DNA of 32,112 nt, from assembly GCA_016290215.1 (NCBI GenBank), contig JAEETH010000043.1, forward strand, positions 1 through 32,112. The letters are read 5' to 3'. This document shows positions 9,616 through 16,850 of the stretch, in pieces. The stretch comes from Bacteroidales bacterium. GTDB taxonomy: Bacteria; Bacteroidota; Bacteroidia; Bacteroidales; F082. The notes under the pieces are model-generated. The model ran no database searches and was not told where the DNA came from. It was given only the letters and a program-made list of their open reading frames with translations. The stretch's first letter is position 1, and each line of letters begins with the position of its first letter. Position numbers and translations under genes: made by a program.

Positions 9616-9747
9616 AGGGTGTCGTTCCCCGTTTCCATGATGCGACTTTGTCTCTCGATGGAAGCCTGATGGATGGCTTCAAACACCTCGTTGACCAACT
9701 CAGGAGTGAGGCCCAAATCCCCACCCATGGCAACGTGCTCGGCAAGG
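9612..9747 (-). pseudogene. C-terminal remnant of a chorismate mutase (AroQ-type) domain, cut by the IS
   Basis: Read on the minus strand from the IS edge, the frame gives RKILAEHVAMGGDLGL, then TPELVNEVFEAIHQASIERQ and SRIMETGNDTL before a TAG stop. The G-L-x-P-E-L-V-x-x-V-F-x-x-I-H-x-x-S-I pattern is the last helix of AroQ-class chorismate mutase. In Bacteroidales this domain is often fused to DAHP synthase, or stands alone. Only about 45 codons remain. Upstream in the same frame is IS terminal sequence and then the transposase stop codon, so there is no start. The rest of the gene is not on the far side of the IS. The stop codon overlaps the 3' end of the convergent lipoprotein gene by 3 nt. 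Confidence 0.75.
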
Positions 9748-9765
9748 ATTTTCCTGACTTTGACA
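9748..9765 (+). repeat. Left terminal inverted repeat of the IS
   Basis: ATTTTCCTGACTTTGACA pairs with the reverse complement of 11423-11440, with 17 of 18 bases identical. Confidence 0.85.
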
Positions 9766-9770
9766 ATGAT

Positions 9771-11321
9771 TCACCCTTCACGCGTGTGCGCGGAGGCATC
9801 CCCTTCAATTAGCGGCCTTAGCTTTTCCTGTTGGGGCGTGTTGTAAAGTGTCTTAGTGTACAATTCACCGTTTGGCAATCTGATTTTCAGCGTGGTGATG
9901 GTTTTGGCTATGAACAGCACCTTATCGACACTCATGTCTATCTTCATCAAGCGCAGCGTCCGTTCCAGCTCTTTGTAGACCTTGTACGCCACGAAGCAGA
10001 TGCAGACGTGCGCCTCGATGCGTTTGGGTGTGAAGTGGAACATCGGCCTCATCTCAAGGTTTGACTTCCCTATGCGGAAGGCGCGCTCGACCACCCAAAG
10101 CTCGTGGTATTGCTTGATTACCTCCTTGACGTCCAGGTCGGTGTTCGTGATGTAGCCTTTCAGTCCGTCCCAACGGGTGTCCTCCTTAATCTTTTCGTAG
10201 TTGATGGAGACCGTGACGTCCTTGCTTATGTCCAGAAACTTGTTGTAGCCCCGCTTGTTCACCTTGTCCTTGGTCAGCGTCCCCTTGGCGTAGGCTTTCT
10301 GGAGCCTTTCGACGCCCTTCTCGCGGTTGTGGGCGTTCTTCTTGGCCCGTGCGTCGGAATAGCTCACTATCAGACGCTGGCCGGCCCTTTTCCCGTGCTC
10401 CTCGCAACGTCCATCCGTCCAGTCGATGCCAAGCATCCAGTCCCTGATTTCCATGGACTCGCTCCGGATACGGGCGCCAAGGATGTACTTGTACCCGGCC
10501 GACTCCAGCAGGCCGACGTTGGCCTCGTTCATCAGGCCGGAGTCCGCCACCACGACGAAGTCCTTCAGACCAAAGCGCTGGACAAAGTCGTCGATGACTG
10601 GTATCATGGTGTACCCTTCATACTGCTTCCCGTTGAAGACCGAGTACGACAGCGGATAGCCGTTCTCGCTCACGAGCAGCCCCAGCACAATCTGCGACTC
10701 GGCCGTCTTCCCGTCTTTCGAGAACCCGTCCTGCCGCAACTCGTCAGACGGATCGGGGGCGGACTCGAAGTACAGGGTCGTCACGTCGTAGAAGGCAAGG
10801 CCTATGCGGCCTCCTAGGACATCCATGGTGTGCGCCACGCTGATCTGCTGGACTTTCTCCCGCTGCGTGTCGTGCAGCTTGTCCATGTAGCGGTAGATGT
10901 TGTGGAGCTTGACGTCCTCGTCGAAGTAGGACTTCAGGTATTCCACGGTCGCCGCCTTGCTCATGGGCTGGCAGACACGGGCAATGACCAGATGGCGAAG
11001 GATGTCGTCCCCAACGGCGTTGAACCCGATGCGTTCGTAGACGCGCTCAAGAATCACCTGCGGCGCGTTCTGCAGCGTCCGCTCGACCATGGACAATGTC
11101 CTGTGGACCTCCTCCAGAGCCTTCGCTGTCTCTTCGAAGTCTAGCGATTGTTGACCTCCGTATCGTTCCATCCAACGACGAGCTTTTCTCTCCAGCTCCG
11201 CAATATCCTCTGGAGATGACGCCACTCCGACTGTCGCCAGTTCCTTGAACCGACCGGAACTCTTGTCCACAACGACTACGCTGGTCGTGCCCGATTTATT
11301 CCGTCTTTTGCGTACAAACAT
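9771..11321 (-). CDS. IS1634-family (IS4-like DDE) transposase, 516 aa
   Basis: This is an intact DDE transposase. The visible catalytic context is D179 in FYDVTTLYFE, D260 in VVVADSGLMN, and E412 in YHELWVVERAFRIGK (the Y...E signature of the IS4/IS1634 group). GFSKDGK follows the first Asp, as in IS1634 relatives. The N-terminus MFVRKRRNKSGTTSV is typical. An upstream in-frame ATG at 11354 is rejected because a TACCTTTG promoter box (11326-11333) falls between it and 11321. The frame is uninterrupted and all three acidic residues are present, so the protein may still be active. The IS disrupts the genes on both sides. Confidence 0.92.
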   Translation of the reverse strand: MFVRKRRNKSGTTSVVVVDKSSGRFKELATVGVASSPEDIAELERKARRWMERYGGQQSLDFEETAKALEEVHRTLSMVERTLQNAPQVILERVYERIGFNAVGDDILRHLVIARVCQPMSKAATVEYLKSYFDEDVKLHNIYRYMDKLHDTQREKVQQISVAHTMDVLGGRIGLAFYDVTTLYFESAPDPSDELRQDGFSKDGKTAESQIVLGLLVSENGYPLSYSVFNGKQYEGYTMIPVIDDFVQRFGLKDFVVVADSGLMNEANVGLLESAGYKYILGARIRSESMEIRDWMLGIDWTDGRCEEHGKRAGQRLIVSYSDARAKKNAHNREKGVERLQKAYAKGTLTKDKVNKRGYNKFLDISKDVTVSINYEKIKEDTRWDGLKGYITNTDLDVKEVIKQYHELWVVERAFRIGKSNLEMRPMFHFTPKRIEAHVCICFVAYKVYKELERTLRLMKIDMSVDKVLFIAKTITTLKIRLPNGELYTKTLYNTPQQEKLRPLIEGDASAHTREG

Positions 11322-11325
11322 GCCA

Positions 11326-11333
11326 CAAAGGTA
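11326..11333 (-). promoter_or_regulatory. -7 box of the transposase gene
   Basis: The minus strand reads TACCTTTG 4 nt upstream of the ATG at 11321, giving an almost leaderless transcript. A TTTG lies 22 nt further upstream, slightly longer than usual spacing. Confidence 0.55.
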
Positions 11334-11422
11334 CGCAAAGGTGACGCGATTCACCCAAATATTCTTACATCATCTCAGATAAGGTTGATAATCAATCGAT
11401 AAGAAAAATATGAAATTTTAGC

Positions 11423-11440
11423 TGTCGAAGTCAGGAAAAT
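11423..11440 (-). repeat. Right terminal inverted repeat of the IS
   Basis: This is the reverse-complement partner of 9748-9765 with one mismatch. Its last bases (AAAAT) run directly into the zinc-ribbon coding sequence. Confidence 0.85.
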
Positions 11441-12543
11441 GTGAACTATGCGGAAGTAATGATGTTGTTAAACAAGATGGATTATATGTCTGTCAGCATT
11501 GTGGCACAAAATACACTGTTGATGAAGCGAAGAAATTGATGATAGAGGGAACGGTCAGTGTTGAAGGTACAGTGAAAATTGATGATAGCTCGAAGATTGA
11601 CACATGGCTGTCGTTGGCAAAGAATGCAATTGGCGCTGGTAATAACCAGGAAGCCTATGATTATGCAAATAAAGTGCTTGAACAAGCACCTACATCTTCA
11701 GTGGCGTGGTTAATCAAGATGAAAAGTACAGCTGGCCTCGCTACTTTAGGACAATCACGAACGGCAGAAGTTATTTCAGCTGGAAGGAATGTAGTTTCTT
11801 TTGACCAAGAAAGGGAAGAAGAGGTATGCCTTTTTTTCTTAGAAACAGGGGTGAATCTTTTGGCAATTGCTGCTTCAAAAGCTGATGAAACCAAAGAAAC
11901 AATAAGAGATTTATATCGTTCTTACTTTCAGGCATATGGAAAGCAATATGCAATAAATGCGTGTGCTGATACTGATCAGCCAACAGTGCATTTGTTAGAG
12001 GATTTAGGTAAATGTGCAATTGACTTGGAAAAGGCAGCAAAAGAAATGCCCATTTTTGATAATAGTGAATTGGTTCAAAGTAAAGGAGAATCTTTTATTG
12101 AAGCATTTAGTCATTATAGTTATTGTTTTTCTATACACGTATTACAATATTGGTCTCCACGGCGAGAAGCAATTGATAAGAAATGTGATGTGATAAAAGA
12201 GTCGTTAGGAAAAGACTTTCCAATTGCATATGAACGATGGAAAGAGAATGTCGAGAAACGTAAAGCCCAACAATCATCAGGCTGCTATGTCGCCACAGCA
12301 GTATATGGCTCCTACAATTGCCCGCAAGTATGGACACTTCGCCGTTTCCGCGACAACACTTTGGATGGAACATGGTATGGCAGGGCTTTCATCAAAACAT
12401 ATTATGCCGTTAGTCCAACATTGGTGAGATGGTTTGGCGAAACATCATGGTTCAAAGAATTTTGGCGCAAACCTTTGGATAAACTAGTAGCATCATTAAG
12501 AAACAAAGGTGTAGAAGACACACCGTATATCGACAAATATTAG
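11440..12543 (+). CDS. Zinc-ribbon / CFI-box-CTERM protein, 5' end removed by the IS
   Basis: The open frame runs from an in-frame stop at 11419 inside the IS to 12543. Just after the IS edge it encodes CELCGSNDVVKQDGLYVCQHC, a four-Cys (C-x2-C-x13-C-x2-C) zinc ribbon normally sitting at the extreme N-terminus after Met-Lys. It continues GTKYTVDEAKKLMIEGTVSVEG, then a helical repeat region. The end is a CFI-box-type domain: GCYVATAVYGSYNCPQVWTLRRF, GTWYGRAFIKTYYAVSPTLVRWFG. No ATG precedes the ribbon; the IS replaced the start codon. Translation could begin at CTG 11422 inside the repeat, or at TTG 11536 / ATG 11539, which would drop the ribbon. The gene is AT-rich compared with the etf genes that follow. 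Its cellular role is unknown. Confidence 0.8.
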   Translation, partial: CELCGSNDVVKQDGLYVCQHCGTKYTVDEAKKLMIEGTVSVEGTVKIDDSSKIDTWLSLAKNAIGAGNNQEAYDYANKVLEQAPTSSVAWLIKMKSTAGLATLGQSRTAEVISAGRNVVSFDQEREEEVCLFFLETGVNLLAIAASKADETKETIRDLYRSYFQAYGKQYAINACADTDQPTVHLLEDLGKCAIDLEKAAKEMPIFDNSELVQSKGESFIEAFSHYSYCFSIHVLQYWSPRREAIDKKCDVIKESLGKDFPIAYERWKENVEKRKAQQSSGCYVATAVYGSYNCPQVWTLRRFRDNTLDGTWYGRAFIKTYYAVSPTLVRWFGETSWFKEFWRKPLDKLVASLRNKGVEDTPYIDKY

Positions 12544-12551
12544 TTTTGTTT

Positions 12552-12632
12552 GGTTTGTAGGGCTGACACATCGTGGCAGCCGCAGCTATAAAATAATGCT
12601 GCGGCCGCCGTGGTACGACAGCCCTACAAACC
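12552..12632. repeat. GC-rich cruciform-type palindrome (81 bp)
   Basis: The outer arms GGTTTGTAGGGCTG (12552-12565) and CAGCCCTACAAACC (12619-12632) pair perfectly over 14 bp. The inner arms GGCAGCCGCAGC (12575-12586) and GCTGCGGCCGCC (12598-12609) pair over 12 bp with one mismatch around an 11-nt AT loop. It starts 8 bp after the zinc-ribbon stop codon and could act as its terminator, but it lacks a clean U-tract and looks more like a MITE- or REP-type element. Confidence 0.75.
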
Positions 12633-12653
12633 TATTGATAGCAAGGTTTTTAT

Positions 12654-12682
12654 TTGTATGTCAAAGATTTTCCCTATCTTTG
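12654..12682 (+). promoter_or_regulatory. Promoter of the etf / acyl-CoA dehydrogenase operon
   Basis: TTG (12654-12656), an 18-nt spacer, and TATCTTTG (12675-12682) match the Bacteroidota consensus. The leader to the ATG at 12714 would be about 25 nt. Its position excludes the longer frame that opens at 12654 as the true start. Confidence 0.72.
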
Positions 12683-12713
12683 CCGCCGATTTGAAAACGA
12701 GAAATTCTATTTT

Positions 12714-13589
12714 ATGACCAAACCATTGAAAATCGTGGTGCTTGCCAAGCAGGTGCCCGATACTAGAAATGTGGGCAAAGATGCTATGACGCCGGAAGGC
12801 ACCGTCAACCGCGCCGCCCTGCCCGCCATCTTCAACCCCGAAGACCTGAATGCCCTTGAACAGGCCCTGCGCCTCAAGGAGCAGAATCCAGGCAGCACCG
12901 TCGGCGTGCTCACCATGGGCCCGCCGCGCGCCGGTGAGATCATCCGCCAAGGCCTCTTCCGCGGAGCCGACACGGGCTGGCTGCTCACCGACCGCCTCTT
13001 CGCAGGCGCCGATACCCTCGCCACTTCGTATGCCCTCGCCACCGCCATCAAGAAGATCGGCGATGTCGACATCGTCATCGGCGGCCGTCAGGCCATCGAC
13101 GGCGACACCGCTCAGGTGGGTCCCCAAGTGGCACAGAAACTGGGTCTCAACCAAGTGACTTACGCTGAGGAAATCCTCAAGATCGAAAACAACATCGCCA
13201 CTATCCGCCGTCATATCGACGGTGGCGTGGAGACCGTTGAAGTGCCGCTGCCCTGCGTGATTACCGTCAATGGCAGCGCGGCTCCCTGCCGTCCCTGCAA
13301 CGCCAAGCTGGTGATGAAATACAAGTATGCCTCATGTCCGCTGGAGCGTCAGCCCGAAGATCCTCGCGCCGACCTTTATGCCAGCCGCGACTACCTCAAC
13401 CTCAACCAGTGGAGCGTGGCCGATGTGGATGGCGACCCCAACCAGTGCGGCCTCTCTGGTAGTCCCACCAAGGTGAAAACCGTGCAGAACATCGTCTTCC
13501 AGGCCAAGGAGAGCAAGACCCTCACCGCCAGCGATGCCGATGTGGAAGGATTGATTAAGGAATTATTAGAGGAGAAGATTATCGGTTAA
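12714..13589 (+). CDS. etfB: Electron transfer flavoprotein beta subunit
   Basis: This 291-aa protein starts MTKPLKIVVLAKQVPDT. It has the EtfB/FixA landmarks: NPEDLNALEQALRLKE, TMGPPRAGEIIRQGLFRGAD, and VIGGRQAIDGDTAQVGPQVA, where DGDTAQVGP (129-137) binds AMP/FAD phosphate. With EtfA it forms a soluble heterodimer that passes electrons from, or to, the acyl-CoA dehydrogenase encoded two genes downstream. It is first in the operon; a 122-nt gap carrying a palindromic repeat separates it from etfA. The gene is GC-rich and strongly codon-biased, which suggests high expression. Confidence 0.93.
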   Translation: MTKPLKIVVLAKQVPDTRNVGKDAMTPEGTVNRAALPAIFNPEDLNALEQALRLKEQNPGSTVGVLTMGPPRAGEIIRQGLFRGADTGWLLTDRLFAGADTLATSYALATAIKKIGDVDIVIGGRQAIDGDTAQVGPQVAQKLGLNQVTYAEEILKIENNIATIRRHIDGGVETVEVPLPCVITVNGSAAPCRPCNAKLVMKYKYASCPLERQPEDPRADLYASRDYLNLNQWSVADVDGDPNQCGLSGSPTKVKTVQNIVFQAKESKTLTASDADVEGLIKELLEEKIIG

Positions 13590-13599
13590 AATGAAAAAC

Positions 13600-13696
13600 G
13601 ACTATGACTTGTGACAATGACTATGATCACTTCAACAGAAGCAAAAGCTTTACATCTTGGTGAAAGTGGTCATGGTCATAGTCAGTGGTCATAGTC
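13600..13696. repeat. 97-bp palindromic repeat, copy A (between etfB and etfA)
   Basis: The two ends form a 31-bp imperfect inverted repeat (25 of 31 match): the left arm starts GACTATGAC and the right arm ends GTCATAGTC. The centre has a small palindrome (AAAGCTTT) inside conserved ACAGAA...CTTGGT sequence. It shares its arms and much of its centre with copy B at 19796-19894. The element fills almost the whole etfB-etfA gap and would fold as a long hairpin in the operon mRNA. Confidence 0.8.
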
Positions 13697-13711
13697 AAAA
13701 AAGAATGAACT

Positions 13712-14734
13712 ATGAACAACGTATTTGTATATATCGAGACCGAAGGCACACAGGTGGCCGAAGTCTCCCAGGAGTTGCTCACCAAAGGGCGTAAACTGGC
13801 CGACCAGCTAGGCGTGGAATTGCACGCTGTCGTGGCTGGCACTGGCATCAAGGGTAAGGTGGAAGACCAAATCCTGCCTTACGGCGTGGATAAACTGTTC
13901 GCTTTCGACGGCGAAGGCTTGTTCCCCTACACCTCTGCACCGCATACCGATATCCTTGTCAACCTCTTCAAGGAGGAACAACCGCAGATCTGCCTGATGG
14001 GCGCCACCGTCATTGGTCGTGACCTCGGTCCGCGCGTCAGCTCCTCGCTGACCAGCGGCCTCACCGCCGACTGCACCCAACTCGAAATCGGTGACTTCGA
14101 CGATGTCAAGAAGAAGAAGCACTATGACAATCTGCTCTATCAGATTCGTCCCGCTTTCGGTGGCAACATCGTAGCGACCATCGTCAACCCCGACCACCGT
14201 CCGCAGATGGCTACCGTCCGCTCAGGCGTGATGCAAAAGGCCATCTACGAAGGTAAGGCCAAAAACGAAGTCGTTTATCCCGAGGTGAGCAAGTATGTCT
14301 CTCCCGAGGCATACGTCGTGAAGGTCCTCGACCACCATGTGGAGGCCGCCAAGCATAACCTGAAAGGTTCGCCCATCGTGGTGGCCGGCGGTTATGGCAT
14401 GGGCTCGAAGGAAGGCTTCGACATGCTGTTTGAACTCGCCAAGGTGCTCCACGGCGAAGTCGGTGCCTCGCGTGCCGCCGTCGATGCGGGCTTCTGCGAC
14501 ACCGACCGCCAGATTGGCCAGACGGGCGTCACCGTGCATCCCAAGGTGTATATCGCCTGCGGTATCAGTGGTCAGATCCAACACATCGCCGGTATGCAGG
14601 ACAGCAAAATCATCATCTCGGTGAACAGCGACCCCGACGCACCTATTAATAAGATTGCGGACTACGTGATTGTTGGAACGGTTGAAGAAGTCGTCCCGAA
14701 GTTGATAAAATATTATAAGCAGAACAGTAAATAA
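13712..14734 (+). CDS. etfA: Electron transfer flavoprotein alpha subunit
   Basis: This 340-aa protein starts MNNVFVYIETEG and carries the EtfA/FixB C-terminal FAD domain. Visible signatures are GASRAAVDAGF, QIGQTGVTVHPKVYIACGISG, QIQHIAGMQDSKIIISVN, and DPDAPINKIADYVIVGT. These bind the FAD that shuttles electrons. It pairs with EtfB upstream. It is followed after 10 nt by a small membrane-protein gene and then by the acyl-CoA dehydrogenase, all on the same strand and presumably one transcript. Confidence 0.94.
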   Translation: MNNVFVYIETEGTQVAEVSQELLTKGRKLADQLGVELHAVVAGTGIKGKVEDQILPYGVDKLFAFDGEGLFPYTSAPHTDILVNLFKEEQPQICLMGATVIGRDLGPRVSSSLTSGLTADCTQLEIGDFDDVKKKKHYDNLLYQIRPAFGGNIVATIVNPDHRPQMATVRSGVMQKAIYEGKAKNEVVYPEVSKYVSPEAYVVKVLDHHVEAAKHNLKGSPIVVAGGYGMGSKEGFDMLFELAKVLHGEVGASRAAVDAGFCDTDRQIGQTGVTVHPKVYIACGISGQIQHIAGMQDSKIIISVNSDPDAPINKIADYVIVGTVEEVVPKLIKYYKQNSK

Positions 14735-14744
14735 TGAAGAAAAT

Positions 14745-15050
14745 ATGGATAATGTTTTAACCATCATCATAAGCATACTAGCAGGATTAAATTGTGTTCT
14801 CTTTTTTAAGATTTGGGGAATGACGGAGAACGTCAAAGAAATCAGGAATCTTTTGGAAGATTCAAAGGAAAGAAAAAAGAATCAAAAAAAGAACAAATTT
14901 AATGTTGGTGACCATGTGACGGTAAAGTCATATAATGGTGTAATGGAAATTATGGACATATATGACGATGGGACATTAAGCTGTATTGATGCTGAATCCA
15001 ACGAAATGGTTGGCGTTTTTAAAGAGAATGAATTAACGAAGAAAAAGTAA
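14745..15050 (+). CDS. Small membrane-anchored protein with SH3-like C-terminus (101 aa)
   Basis: Residues ~3-25 (NVLTIIISILAGLNCVLFFKIW) form one membrane helix. A charged linker with KERKKNQKKNK follows at ~42-51. Residues ~52-98 form a small beta domain (FNVGDHVTVKSYNGVMEIMDI, GTLSCIDAESNEMVGVFKENEL) that reads like an SH3/KOW-type barrel. It is 10 nt after etfA and 4 nt before the acyl-CoA dehydrogenase, so it is co-transcribed. Its codon use is AT-rich, unlike the GC-rich neighbours, which suggests later insertion or low expression demand. I do not recognise a named family. An anchoring or assembly role for the Etf/dehydrogenase complex is only a guess from position. Confidence 0.75.
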   Translation: MDNVLTIIISILAGLNCVLFFKIWGMTENVKEIRNLLEDSKERKKNQKKNKFNVGDHVTVKSYNGVMEIMDIYDDGTLSCIDAESNEMVGVFKENELTKKK

Positions 15051-15054
15051 GACA

Positions 15055-16782
15055 ATGGCAAACTATTATAATGATAACCCGAACCTGCAATTCTACCTCG
15101 ACCACCCGCTGATGAAGCGCATCGTCGAACTGAAGGAACGCAACTTTGCGGATAAGGACAATTACGATTATGCTCCCGTCGACTACGAAGACGCAATGGA
15201 GAACTATCGCCGCGTTTTAGACATCACGGGCGACATCACCGCCAACATCATCGAACCCAACTCCGAGAGCGTCGACCTCGAAGGTCCGCATTTGGAGAAT
15301 GGCCGCATGATTTATGCCTCCAAGACCGTGGAGAACCTCGATGCCTGCACCAAGGGCGGCCTCTGGGGTGTTTCCATGCCACGCCGTTACGGCGGTTTGA
15401 ACCTGCCCATCACCGTCTTCTCCATGCTGAGTGAGATGGTAGCCAGTGCCGATGCCGGCTTCCAGAACATCTGGTCGCTGCAGTCGTGCATCGACACCTT
15501 ATATGAATTCGGTAACGAGGAGCAGCGCATGAAATACATCCCGCGTGTTTGCGCCGGCGAGACCATGTCGATGGACCTCACCGAGCCCGATGCCGGTTCT
15601 GACCTGCAGAGCGTCATGCTGAAGGCCACCTATAGTGAAAAGGACGGCTGCTATCTGCTCAACGGAGTGAAGCGTTTCATCACCAATGGCGACTCCAACA
15701 TCCACCTTGTGCTGGCCCGTTCCGAGGAAGGCACCAAGGACGGTCGCGGCCTGTCAATGTTCATCTACGACAAGCGTCAGGGCGGTGTCAACGTGCGCCA
15801 CATCGAGCATAAACTCGGTATCCACGGTTCCCCGACTTGCGAGTTGACCTACAAGAACGCCAAGGCTGAACTCTGCGGTGAGACCCGTCTGGGCCTTATC
15901 AAGTACGTCATGGCCCTGATGAACAGCGCCCGTCTCGGTATCGCCGCACAGTCGGTGGGTCTGGGACAGGAGGCTTACAACGAGGCTCTGAAGTATGCCA
16001 GCGAGCGTCAGCAGTTCCACAAGAGAATCATCGAATTCCCGGCTGTTTACGACATGCTTTCGCGCATGAAGGCCAAGATTGACGCTGGTCGTTCGCTGCT
16101 TTACATGACCGCTCGTTATGTCGACATCTACAAGTGCCTTGAGGACATCCAGCGCGAGCGTCCGCTGACGCCTGAAGAGCGCGCCGAGTGCAAAAAGTAT
16201 TCGCGTCTCGCCGATGCCTTCACGCCTCTGGCCAAGGGCATGAACTCCGAGTATGCCAACCAGAACGCCTACGATGCCATCAGCATCCACGGTGGCTCGG
16301 GCTTCATCATGGAGTACAAATGCCAGCGTCTCTACCGCGATGCCCGTATCTTCTCGATTTACGAAGGCACGACACAGCTGCAGGTGGTGGCTGCCATTCG
16401 TTACATCACCAACGGCACCTACCTCACCATCATGAAGGAAATGCTCGAGAATGAAGTCTCCGAGGACCTGAAGCCCTTGCAGAACACGGTGCGCACGCTT
16501 GTGGAACTCTACGAGCAGAGCATCAACTATGTGAAGGGTGCCAACAACCAGGAGGTTCAGGACTTCTTGGCCCGCCGTCTCTACGACATGACCGGCGACA
16601 TTATGATGTCGCTGCTCATCCTCGACGACGCCACCCATGCCCCGCATCTCTTCACCCAGTCGGCCAACGTCTATGTTCACGCCGCCGAGGAAGACGTCAT
16701 CGGTAAGAGCGTCTACGTGAAGAACTTCATCGAGGAAGACTTGGTGAACTTTAGGGCTAAGGCGAAGGAAGTGGAAGAGTAA
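15055..16782 (+). CDS. Acyl-CoA dehydrogenase, long form (575 aa)
   Basis: This FAD-dependent enzyme inserts (or, run in reverse, reduces) the alpha-beta double bond of acyl-CoA thioesters. Visible features are the FAD/substrate loop MDLTEPDAGSDL (176-184), FITNGDSNIHLVLAR, NSARLGIAAQSVGLGQEAY, and RLYRDARIFSIYEGTTQLQ with the candidate catalytic base E437. At 575 aa it is about 190 residues longer than short-chain family members. It has an N-terminal extension, an insert (ERPLTPEERAECKKY) and a helical C-terminal domain, as in the long bacterial group often annotated with etfAB in Bacteroidota. The Etf genes in the same operon are its probable redox partner. Substrate chain length cannot be read from the sequence. 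Confidence 0.92.
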   Translation: MANYYNDNPNLQFYLDHPLMKRIVELKERNFADKDNYDYAPVDYEDAMENYRRVLDITGDITANIIEPNSESVDLEGPHLENGRMIYASKTVENLDACTKGGLWGVSMPRRYGGLNLPITVFSMLSEMVASADAGFQNIWSLQSCIDTLYEFGNEEQRMKYIPRVCAGETMSMDLTEPDAGSDLQSVMLKATYSEKDGCYLLNGVKRFITNGDSNIHLVLARSEEGTKDGRGLSMFIYDKRQGGVNVRHIEHKLGIHGSPTCELTYKNAKAELCGETRLGLIKYVMALMNSARLGIAAQSVGLGQEAYNEALKYASERQQFHKRIIEFPAVYDMLSRMKAKIDAGRSLLYMTARYVDIYKCLEDIQRERPLTPEERAECKKYSRLADAFTPLAKGMNSEYANQNAYDAISIHGGSGFIMEYKCQRLYRDARIFSIYEGTTQLQVVAAIRYITNGTYLTIMKEMLENEVSEDLKPLQNTVRTLVELYEQSINYVKGANNQEVQDFLARRLYDMTGDIMMSLLILDDATHAPHLFTQSANVYVHAAEEDVIGKSVYVKNFIEEDLVNFRAKAKEVEE

Positions 16783-16805
16783 GCCTCCGAAGTTTTATTG
16801 AAATG

Positions 16806-16839
16806 AAAACGGTGTGCTTTGTTTGAGGCACACCGTTTT
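16806..16839. terminator. Bidirectional hairpin terminator between the acyl-CoA dehydrogenase and subtilase genes
   Basis: AAAACGGTGTGC (16806-16817) pairs perfectly with GCACACCGTTTT (16828-16839) around a 10-nt loop. A/T runs on both sides give a U-tract in either direction, suiting the two convergent genes. Confidence 0.82.
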
Positions 16840-16850
16840 GTTTAATAGTT

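Larger units (their letters stand above)
9748..11440 (-). mobile_element. Complete IS1634-like insertion sequence (1693 bp)
   Basis: The element is bounded by 18-bp terminal inverted repeats that differ at one position (ATTTTCCTGACTTTGACA at the left; the same with C for T at position 14 at the right). It holds one intact transposase gene whose stop codon lies 24 bp inside the left end. The right end has about 100 bp of AT-rich sequence before the transposase start. The flanks (GCAAGG on the left, GTGAAC on the right) show no target-site duplication. They belong to two unrelated broken genes on opposite strands. The element is more GC-rich in its coding part than the zinc-ribbon gene next to it. 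Confidence 0.88.

Noticed and set aside
9605-9808. Minus-strand 67-aa frame at the IS left end
   Set aside because: The overlapping frame gives the chorismate mutase C-terminus; this one is a shadow crossing the IS border.
9748-11440. Reading the IS region as a larger composite transposon with cargo
   Set aside because: Only one transposase fits between the terminal repeats; no passenger gene or second IS copy is present in the window.
15754-16680. 308-aa minus-strand frame inside the acyl-CoA dehydrogenase gene
   Set aside because: It arises from codon bias of the GC-rich dehydrogenase gene; no recognisable protein features.
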